NCBI GenBank assembly: GCA_023150935.1
Contig: JAKLJW010000044.1
Span: 1-37,090 of the forward strand
From: Candidatus Binatia bacterium
Lineage (GTDB): Bacteria; Desulfobacterota; Binatia; HRBIN30
Length of the DNA stretch: 37,090 nt
Direction of reading: 5' to 3'
Under the pieces are notes generated by a model. It saw only the letters and a program-made list of their open reading frames with translations. It was not told the origin of the DNA and did not search any database. This document shows positions 30,907 through 37,090 of the stretch, one piece after another; within the stretch, counting starts at the first letter, position 1, and each line of letters begins with the position of its first letter. The translations under genes were made by a program, and so were the position numbers.

Positions 30907-33201
30907 ATGATCCGCCGCTTCCTGCTGGCCGCCGCCCTTGCCGCCGGCGGCCTTCTTGCCATCGGCGGTATCGGCTTCTGGACCTTTGCCCGCGACTGGG
31001 ACGCGCGGGTTACCGAGCTGTTCCGCACGCATCGCTGGGACTTCCCGTCGAAGATCTATTCCGACGCCACCCTCGTCTACCCGGGACTGGACATCGAAGC
31101 GGGTGGCGTCCTCACGCGGCTCCAGGCCGTCGGGTACCACCCCGTGACGGGACCGATCGAACGTCCGGGCGATTACCACCTGCCCGCGCAACGAACCCAC
31201 CTCGACATCTACCTGCGACGGCAACCCGGAGATGCGGCGGCCGCCGCCGGACCCATGCCGGTTCGGCTGACCCTGGCAGGCAACACCGTCGTGCACATGC
31301 GCGACCTGCACTCCGACCGGGATCTCTTCACGCTCGAAGTGGAGCCGGCGCTCGTCAGCGGGCTGTTTCGCGACGTCTGGGAAGAACGCCACGTAGTCAC
31401 GCTCGACGCCGTCCCGCCCCTGCTCCTGCGCGCCATCGTCGCGGTGGAGGATCAGCGCTTCTTCAGCCACCCGGGCGTCGACCCGATCGGCATCGCGCGC
31501 GCCCTGGTCGTCAACCTCCGCAGCGGCAGCACCGTCCAGGGCGGCAGCACTCTCACGCAACAACTCATAAAGAACTTCTTCCTTTCGGAAGAACGCACGC
31601 TGCAGCGCAAGGCGCGCGAGGCCGCGATGGCGCTGATCGTCGAGCGGCGGTTCTCGAAGCAACAGATCCTCGAGGGGTATATCAACGAGATCTATCTCGG
31701 ACAGAACGGCAGCCGCGGCATCTACGGCGTCTGGGAGGCAAGCCGGGTCTACTTCGCCAAGGAACCTCGCGACCTGTCGCTCGCGGAAGTCGCCCTGCTC
31801 GCCGGCCTGATTCGGGCCCCGAATCGCTACTCCCCCCTTAACAACCCGGAACGCGCCCGGGCTCGCCGGGACGCGGTCCTAGAAACCATGCTCGTCGCGG
31901 GGGACATCACGCCCGCGGACTCTGCTGCCGCACGGGCGGAACCAATCCGCACCGTGCCTTCGCCGCAGCGGACCGACGGCGCTCCTTACTTCGTCGATTT
32001 CGTCCGTCGCGAGCTCTCCGCGCTCTACCCCGCCGACATCCTCAACCGCGAAGGACTCGAGGTCTTCACCCGGCTCGACCTGCACCTCCAGCGGATCGCC
32101 GAAGAGAGCGTGCGCGCCGGACTTGCGGACCTCGAACGCCGCCACCCGCGCCTGCGCGCCGCCGAGCCGCGCGACCGGTTGCAGGCCTGCCTTATCGCCC
32201 TCGAACCGCAGACCGGCGCCGTAAAAGCCATGGTCGGAGGGCGCGACTACGGAACCACCCAGTTCAATCGCTGCACGCAGGCGCTGCGTCAGCCCGGCTC
32301 GGTTTTCAAACCCATCGTATACGTCGCCGCCCTCGACAACGCCCGTCAACACGACATCCCACTCCTGCCCACCACCCGCATCGAGGACGAGCCATTCGCC
32401 TGGCCCTTCGATCATCAAGTGTGGACCCCGGCCAACTACGGAAACCAGTACCGCGGTACGGTGACCGTCCGGACGGCCCTGACTCTGTCGCTCAATGCGG
32501 CCACGGCGCGACTCGCCCACGACGTCGGTCTCGAAGCGATCGTCGAGACGGCGCGACGCTTCGGCATCGCCTCCCCGTTGCAGCCTTACCCCTCACTGGT
32601 CCTCGGCGCCGCCGAGGTGTCCCCGCTCGAAATCGCCCAGGCGTACACCGCCCTGGCCGCCGGCGGCCTGCGCGCCACGCCGTTGTCCGTGGCTCGCGTC
32701 ACGGATCGCGACGGCATTGCCATCGAACGCGTTCCGGTGGAGGTCGAGCGGGTCACATCGGCCGAGACCGCGTTCCTGGTCGAGCACCTGTTGCGGGGCG
32801 TCGTCGACACCGGCACCGGGGCCGGCGTCCGGCGCCGCGGTTTCACCCGCCCGGCCGCCGGCAAGACCGGCACCACCAACGACTACAGCGATGCATGGTT
32901 CGTCGGCTTCACGCCCGAACTACTTGCCGTGGTCTGGGTCGGATTCGACCAGCGGCGCCCATTAAACCTCGCCGGCGCGGATGCCGCCCTGCCGATCTGG
33001 ACCGATTTCATGCAGCGAGCCCTGGCGGGCCGACCGGTGCAGCCGTTCCTGCCGCCGCCCGGCATCGCCATCGTTCGCATCGATCCCGTCTCCGGCCTTG
33101 CCGCGACGACAGCGTGCCCCGAGGTCATCGACGAGGCCTTCTACCGCGGGCAGGAACCCTCCGATCCCTGCCCGCTCCATCCCGTGCACGGCGATGCGTA
33201 G
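30907..33201 (+). CDS. mrcB: Bifunctional penicillin-binding protein 1B
   Basis: This 764-residue class A PBP synthesises and cross-links peptidoglycan. It has an N-terminal membrane anchor (about 5-28), a UB2H-like domain (about 50-135, FPSKIYSDATLVYPGLDIEA), a GT51 glycosyltransferase (about 160-330) with catalytic E181 in VEDQRFFSHPGVD and GGSTLTQQLIKN, and a transpeptidase (about 420-700) with SVFK (S465, K468), SLN (528-530) and KTGT (653-656). The UB2H domain marks the PBP1b type; LpoB was not seen. Its end overlaps the next gene by eight bases. The start is ATG at 30907, just after the hairpin, with no strong ribosome site. Confidence 0.96.
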   Translation: MIRRFLLAAALAAGGLLAIGGIGFWTFARDWDARVTELFRTHRWDFPSKIYSDATLVYPGLDIEAGGVLTRLQAVGYHPVTGPIERPGDYHLPAQRTHLDIYLRRQPGDAAAAAGPMPVRLTLAGNTVVHMRDLHSDRDLFTLEVEPALVSGLFRDVWEERHVVTLDAVPPLLLRAIVAVEDQRFFSHPGVDPIGIARALVVNLRSGSTVQGGSTLTQQLIKNFFLSEERTLQRKAREAAMALIVERRFSKQQILEGYINEIYLGQNGSRGIYGVWEASRVYFAKEPRDLSLAEVALLAGLIRAPNRYSPLNNPERARARRDAVLETMLVAGDITPADSAAARAEPIRTVPSPQRTDGAPYFVDFVRRELSALYPADILNREGLEVFTRLDLHLQRIAEESVRAGLADLERRHPRLRAAEPRDRLQACLIALEPQTGAVKAMVGGRDYGTTQFNRCTQALRQPGSVFKPIVYVAALDNARQHDIPLLPTTRIEDEPFAWPFDHQVWTPANYGNQYRGTVTVRTALTLSLNAATARLAHDVGLEAIVETARRFGIASPLQPYPSLVLGAAEVSPLEIAQAYTALAAGGLRATPLSVARVTDRDGIAIERVPVEVERVTSAETAFLVEHLLRGVVDTGTGAGVRRRGFTRPAAGKTGTTNDYSDAWFVGFTPELLAVVWVGFDQRRPLNLAGADAALPIWTDFMQRALAGRPVQPFLPPPGIAIVRIDPVSGLAATTACPEVIDEAFYRGQEPSDPCPLHPVHGDA

Positions 33202-33874
33202 ACACCGACTGTCCTCCCTGCTCGTCTTGCTCGCCCTGGTCGCGTGCTCGGCGTCCCGCAACCGCGGTCCGCGCCCGGCGTCGGGCGGACGCGCCGAACG
33301 CACGCTCACGGTCACGCGCGATCGGCCGCTGGTCCCGGTCGGCCGAATCGACGAGGCACCCCTCGACGCCACACCGGCGCCAGCCGCCACGGCCCCACCG
33401 GCGAGCGAACCCGCAGCCGCCGCCTTCACGTCCATGGAGCCCGAGCCCCTGGTACATCGGATTGACGCCTCGACGCCGCCCAACGTCGCGGCGGCACTGC
33501 AACTAATCGAGCAGGGACGACGCCTGCAGGAGCGCGGCGGCCGCAACCAGGCGCGCGAGCAATTCGAGCGCGCCGTGGCGATTGACCCGACCAATGCCTA
33601 CGGTTACTTCTTTCTCGCTCGCGTACACTTCTTCAACCGCAACTATGACCAGGCCATTGCCTTCGCCAGCCGCGCCGTGGCGCTCGGCACGCGCCTCGAT
33701 CCCGCCTGGCTCGGAAGGGTCTACGCCCTGCAGGGGGCGGTGTTCGAAGAGGCCGGCCGCTACCCGGACGCCCGTGACGCCTACCGCCGCGCGGTCGCGA
33801 CCGACCCCAACAATCTGGCCGCCCAGGTGGGCCTCGCACGCATCGCCGGAGACGGTGGCGCCGCCGCACCCTGA
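33194..33874 (+). CDS. TPR-repeat lipoprotein
   Basis: This 226-residue protein has a lipoprotein signal peptide (MRRHRLSSLLVLLALVAC) with the lipid-accepting C18, an Ala/Pro-rich linker (about 20-90) and two to three tetratricopeptide repeats (about 99-220, for example AREQFERAVAIDPTNAYGY and ARDAYRRAVATDPNNLAAQ). It overlaps the PBP1b gene by eight bases. TPR proteins are scaffolds; the genetic linkage suggests it could act as a PBP1b partner, similar in place to Lpo activators, but this is an inference and the specific fold is unknown. Confidence 0.85.
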   Translation: MRRHRLSSLLVLLALVACSASRNRGPRPASGGRAERTLTVTRDRPLVPVGRIDEAPLDATPAPAATAPPASEPAAAAFTSMEPEPLVHRIDASTPPNVAAALQLIEQGRRLQERGGRNQAREQFERAVAIDPTNAYGYFFLARVHFFNRNYDQAIAFASRAVALGTRLDPAWLGRVYALQGAVFEEAGRYPDARDAYRRAVATDPNNLAAQVGLARIAGDGGAAAP

Positions 33875-33898
33875 GGCGTGATCGACGCGGCAAGCCAC

Positions 33899-34903
33899 AT
33901 GCGCATCCTCGGCATCGAAAGCTCGTGCGACGACACCGCCGCCGCCGTGCTCGAAGACGGCGTCGTACGCTCCAGCGTCGTCGCCTCTCAGGACAGCGTG
34001 CACCATCCCTACGGCGGCGTGGTCCCGGAACTGGCCTCGCGTTCCCACATGCGCAATGCGATCCCGGTCATCGAAACCGCTCTCGAGCGCGCCCAGGTGA
34101 CCCTCGACAACATCGACGGCATCTGCGCCACCTGCGGTCCGGGTCTGGTCGGATCCCTGCTGGTCGGCCTCTCGACCGCCAAGGCCATCGCCTTCGCCCG
34201 CCGCCTGCCGTTCGTCGGCGTGAACCACCTCGAAGGTCACCTGCTCTCCCCGCGCCTGGCCGAGGACACCCCCCTGCCGTACCTCGCTCTCCTGGTGTCG
34301 GGAGGCCACACCAGCCTGTACCATGCCATCGATATCGGCCGGTACCGCTTCCTCGGCGCCACGCGCGACGACGCCGCCGGCGAGGCGTTCGACAAGGTCG
34401 CCAAGGTTCTCGGCCTCGGTTATCCGGGCGGCCGCGTTATCGACGAGCTGGCGCGTAGCGGCGATCCGAAGGCGGTGCGCTTCGCCCGCGCCCGGCTCAA
34501 GCCGCAACGCGACGGCAGCCCGTTCGCCTTCAGCTTCAGCGGACTCAAGACCGCCGTGTGGCAGTATGTGCGCGACCACCCCGTCGACAGCGATGCCGCC
34601 CGGGCCGACGTTGCGGCCAGCTTCCAGGAAGCCGTTGTGGACATGCTGCTCGGCACCACGCTCGCCGCCGCCGACACGGTGCGCTGTTCGCACCTGATCA
34701 TTGCCGGCGGCGTTTCCGCCAACTCCCGCCTGCGGGCACGCGCGCAGGCCGCCGCTGCCGAGCATGGCCTCAAGGTCACCATTCCTCCCCTGCGCTACTG
34801 CACGGACAACGCCGCCATGATCGCGCTCGCCGGCGGCTATCGGCTGGCCCGGGGCGATAACGATCCGCTGTCGGTCAACGCCGCCGCGGACCTCGAGCTG
34901 TGA
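33899..34903 (+). CDS. tsaD: tRNA N6-adenosine threonylcarbamoyltransferase TsaD
   Basis: This 334-residue enzyme transfers threonylcarbamoyl to A37 of ANN-reading tRNAs with TsaB and TsaE. The Kae1 motifs are present: MRILGIESSCDDTAAAV at the start, the metal-binding VNHLEGH (H110, H114), LLVSGGHT, DDAAGEAFDKVAK and CTDNAAMIA. I chose the ATG at 33899, which gives the standard N-terminus; a GTG at 33878 would add seven residues. The stop overlaps rsmA as GTGA. TsaB and TsaE are not in the window. Confidence 0.97.
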   Translation: MRILGIESSCDDTAAAVLEDGVVRSSVVASQDSVHHPYGGVVPELASRSHMRNAIPVIETALERAQVTLDNIDGICATCGPGLVGSLLVGLSTAKAIAFARRLPFVGVNHLEGHLLSPRLAEDTPLPYLALLVSGGHTSLYHAIDIGRYRFLGATRDDAAGEAFDKVAKVLGLGYPGGRVIDELARSGDPKAVRFARARLKPQRDGSPFAFSFSGLKTAVWQYVRDHPVDSDAARADVAASFQEAVVDMLLGTTLAAADTVRCSHLIIAGGVSANSRLRARAQAAAAEHGLKVTIPPLRYCTDNAAMIALAGGYRLARGDNDPLSVNAAADLEL

Positions 34904-35787
34904 GCGCCACCGCCCGGGCTCGTGCGGCTCGCGGGCCGCAGCGCACCACCGACAACCGCAGCACGCCGGCCGCCGCCGTGCGCGGCGAGTTGGCGCGTCT
35001 CGGCAGACCCGCCCGCAAGGCCCTCGGACAACACTTCCTGATCGACGCGGCCGCTGCCGGCCGCATCGTCGCCCTCGCCGGCATTGCGCCGGCGGGCGAA
35101 CGCGTCGTCGAGATCGGCCCGGGACTGGGCGCGCTGACGGCCCGGCTGGCGGCAACCGCCGGTTCGCTGTGGCTGGTCGAGATCGATTCCGACCTGGCGG
35201 AGCGCCTGCGCACAACCTACGCGGGCGAGCCGAAAGTGCACGTCGTCCAGGCCGACATCCTCGAGGTCGATTTAGCGTCCTTGCTGGGCCTGGGCCCGCG
35301 TGCGGTCGTGGTCGCCAACCTGCCGTACAACATCGCGACCGCGGTTCTCATGAAGCTCCTCGCACAACCGGCCTGTTTCCGGCGGCTCGTCGTGATGATT
35401 CAGCGCGAGGTCGCCGAACGCCTGCGGGCCGCGCCGGGATCGAAGACCTACGGCGCGCTGTCGGTGTTCACGCAGGCCGCAGCCGAGGTGAGGCGCGGAT
35501 TCCGCGTCGGCCCGGACGCCTTCGTGCCGCGGCCGAAAGTCGACTCCGAGGTGGTCTGCATCGAACCCTACGCGACGCCACCGGTGCCGATCGCCGATCC
35601 CGGCCGGTTTCGGCAGGTCGTCCTCGCGGCCTTCAATCAGCGCCGCAAGCAGCTCGGCAACAGCCTCGCCGGCGTGCTCTCGGAGGCACCCGCCGCACTT
35701 CGCGACCTCGGCATCGATCCGGCGCGGCGCGCGGAAACCCTGAGCCTGGCCGAGTTCGCCGCCGTGGCCGCCGCGGCCCGCCACTGA
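34900..35787 (+). CDS. rsmA: 16S rRNA dimethyladenosine transferase RsmA (KsgA)
   Basis: This 295-residue enzyme dimethylates two adjacent adenosines near the 3' end of 16S rRNA. It shows KALGQHFLID (40-49), the SAM motif EIGPGLGALT (71-80), acidic VEIDSDL, and the catalytic NLPYN (140-144). The first 35 residues are a basic extension not usual in the family; the GTG at 34900 overlaps tsaD as GTGA, and later starts are possible. The C-terminal domain includes AFNQRRKQLGNSL. The stop overlaps mutM (TGATG). Confidence 0.96.
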   Translation: MSATARARAARGPQRTTDNRSTPAAAVRGELARLGRPARKALGQHFLIDAAAAGRIVALAGIAPAGERVVEIGPGLGALTARLAATAGSLWLVEIDSDLAERLRTTYAGEPKVHVVQADILEVDLASLLGLGPRAVVVANLPYNIATAVLMKLLAQPACFRRLVVMIQREVAERLRAAPGSKTYGALSVFTQAAAEVRRGFRVGPDAFVPRPKVDSEVVCIEPYATPPVPIADPGRFRQVVLAAFNQRRKQLGNSLAGVLSEAPAALRDLGIDPARRAETLSLAEFAAVAAAARH

Positions 35788-36596
35788 TGCCAGAACTGCC
35801 GGAAGTCGAGACCGTTCGCCGCACGCTGCAGCCGGTTGTCGGGCGCCGCATCGTCTCCGTCGAGGTCCGGGAACGGCGTCTGCGCCGGCCGATCGCGCCG
35901 GATTTCTCCGCCGCCCTGAGCGGCCGCACGATCGAAGCGGTGCAGCGGCGCGCCAAGTACCTGCTGTTTCGGTTGTCCGCCAACCGGGTGTTGCTCGCCC
36001 ATCTGGGGATGAGCGGCTCCCTGATCATGCGCCCGGCGGGAACGGTACGGCGCGACCACGACCATGTCGTCCTGGGTCTGTCGGGCGGCATCGAACTCGC
36101 CTTCAACGATCCGCGGCGCTTCGGTCTGTTACGCGTCGCAACCCCGGACGATCTCCCCGAGATCGACGCCCTCGGACCCGATCCGGTCGCCGAGCCTCTG
36201 TCGCTGCCCGCCCTGACGGCCTTGACCCGGAAGCGCAGGACAACGGTGAAGAATCTCTTGCTTGACCAACGGACCCTCGGCGGCATCGGCAACATCTACG
36301 CCAACGAGATTCTGTTCCGCGCCGGGATCCGCCCCGGTCGCGCCGCCGCTCGCCTCACCCGGGCCGACCTTGCGCGCCTGCTCGACGCAACCACCCGGGT
36401 CCTGCGCGAGGCGATCGAGCTGGGCGGCACCTCGATCTCCGACTACCGCGACGGCCGGGGCAAGGCGGGTTATTTCCAACTCCGGTTGCAAGTGTACGAC
36501 CGCGCCGCCGATCCCTGCCCTCGCTGCGAGATGCCCATCAAGCGCACCGTCCACGCCGGACGCAGCAGCTACTACTGCCCCCGCTGCCAGCGGTGA
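35787..36596 (+). CDS. mutM: Formamidopyrimidine-DNA glycosylase MutM (Fpg)
   Basis: This 269-residue base-excision enzyme removes 8-oxoguanine and formamidopyrimidines. It starts MPELPEVETV with catalytic P1 (after Met removal) and E2; K57 in RRAKYLL is the conserved beta-hairpin Lys. The helix-two-turn-helix region and the C-terminal zinc finger (C244, C247, C264, C267; CPRC...YYCPRCQR) are intact. It is the last gene of the plus-strand operon and is directly followed by a transposase remnant. The VYDRAADPCPRC junction fits Fpg; the zinc finger separates it from zincless Nei relatives. Confidence 0.97.
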   Translation: MPELPEVETVRRTLQPVVGRRIVSVEVRERRLRRPIAPDFSAALSGRTIEAVQRRAKYLLFRLSANRVLLAHLGMSGSLIMRPAGTVRRDHDHVVLGLSGGIELAFNDPRRFGLLRVATPDDLPEIDALGPDPVAEPLSLPALTALTRKRRTTVKNLLLDQRTLGGIGNIYANEILFRAGIRPGRAAARLTRADLARLLDATTRVLREAIELGGTSISDYRDGRGKAGYFQLRLQVYDRAADPCPRCEMPIKRTVHAGRSSYYCPRCQR

Positions 36597-36624
36597 GCAC
36601 AAGCAGCGCTTAACGCCGCGGCCT

Positions 36625-36910
36625 CAGTCGCTCAAGCACTTCAGTCGCTACACCCACCGCGTGGCCATCGCCAACCGCCGCCTCCTCTGCGTCGGCGACG
36701 GCGTGGTGCGCTTTGCCTACCGCGCCTCCGCCGACCACGATCGGCGCGAGGCGATGCCCCCCCCGGCCACCGAGTTCCTGCCCCGTCCTGCTGCATGTAC
36801 TGCCGCGCGGCTTCATGCGCATCCGCCACTACGGCCTCACCGCCGACCGCCATCGCCAGCGCAAACTCCAGCGCGTCCGCAGCTTATCGGCTATCCGTCA
36901 GGCTCTTCAG
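36625..36910 (+). pseudogene. IS91-family transposase C-terminal remnant, frameshifted
   Basis: In one frame the DNA reads SLKHFSRYTHRVAIANRRLL and FAYRAS, which match the catalytic region of Y2 (IS91/IS801) transposases with the signature LxxYTHR. After about base 36787 the match continues in another frame as LLHVLPRGFMRIRHYG and LTADRHRQRKL. A two-base loss near 36786-36788 would explain the shift. The N-terminal part of the gene is missing, so the copy is dead. The remnant starts 29 bases after the mutM stop. There is no evidence that it affects mutM. Confidence 0.85.
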
Positions 36911-37090
36911 TTAACGGGCTTTCCAGATAATCGCGACCCGACTTTTTCGGATCGCGCGATCGTGGGTAGCCAGGGGAATGCGATGGGCCCTGATCCGGCG
37001 CTAAGCGGAGAAGACCCAGTAGCCCAAAGGGGTTCGGAAAACCCGCCGGGTGGACGCGGAAGGCCTTGACAGATGCGATTGGGCAAGCGA
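36911..37090. other. Unassigned tail downstream of the transposase remnant
   Basis: I see no convincing gene here. A short open frame on the plus strand continues from the remnant but shows no family pattern. A hairpin lies at 36930-36960. The remaining bases (about 36965-37090) are GC-rich with short repeats such as CCAGTAGCCC; they could be more of a mobile element that runs out of the window. Confidence 0.3.
36930..36960. repeat. Imperfect hairpin after the IS91 remnant
   Basis: ATCGCG (36930-36935) pairs with CGCGAT (36955-36960), and CCGA (36938-36941) with TCGG (36947-36950) around a CTTTT loop. IS91 elements carry hairpins near their replication ends, so this could be a relic of one; it may also be a simple terminator. 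Confidence 0.4.

Noticed and set aside
36911..37090. Group II intron or reverse-transcriptase leader in the window tail
   Set aside because: The GC-rich stem-like pattern is suggestive, but no domain V or intron boundary motif can be identified before the window ends.

Overview
This window is a dense, high-GC, Gram-negative chromosome segment carrying 31 intact protein genes, most in tightly overlapping operons. The complete gspC-to-gspN type II secretion operon with a deltaproteobacterial-type GspN, the ccsA/hemX-hemA-hemC-cobA/hemD-hemB cluster and a DUF1844 gene next to htpX suggest a deltaproteobacterial-grade lineage (Desulfobacterota, Myxococcota or Binatota-like). This placement is an inference; no rRNA or other phylogenetic marker was compared. 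No tRNA, rRNA or CRISPR array was recognised.

Layout. (1) 1-14261, minus strand: gspC-D-E-F-G-H-I-J-K-L-M-N, followed by an unrecognised membrane-anchored protein (97-828). The operon supplies the secretin, the assembly ATPase, the inner-membrane platform and five pseudopilins, but no prepilin peptidase (GspO). (2) 14262-14443: a divergent promoter region with sigma70-like elements in both directions. (3) 14444-21442, plus strand: an A-type Fe-S carrier (ErpA-like), precorrin-2 dehydrogenase, CcsA/HemX, HemA, HemC, a CobA-HemD fusion, HemB, then infA. Together these make uroporphyrinogen III and siroheme from glutamyl-tRNA, except for the missing HemL step. (4) 21487-27518, minus strand: a histone-H1-tailed protein, DksA, an orphan histidine kinase, a MltD-like LysM lytic transglycosylase and a second orphan histidine kinase. 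A 143-bp mobile-looking element with 23-bp perfect terminal inverted repeats and two REP-like hairpins lies just upstream of mltD. (5) 27519-27706: a second divergent promoter region, with a 15-bp palindrome on top of the htpX -35 box. (6) 27707-36596, plus strand: htpX, a DUF1844 gene, a Do-type periplasmic protease with a GGP-repeat insert, PBP1b, a TPR lipoprotein, tsaD, rsmA and mutM. (7) 36597-37090: a frameshifted remnant of an IS91-type transposase and an unassigned tail.

The functional themes are protein export and envelope upkeep (T2SS, MltD, HtpX, HtrA, PBP1b), tetrapyrrole and Fe-S metabolism, and translation or nucleic-acid housekeeping (infA, dksA, tsaD, rsmA, mutM). Most genes are ordinary. 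The parts that merit a second look are the phenylalanine-glycine-rich insert and extra C-terminal domain of GspD, the unknown gene after gspN, the REP/MITE-like element, the palindrome over the htpX promoter, a sigma54-like site at the first kinase, and the H1-tailed protein beside dksA.
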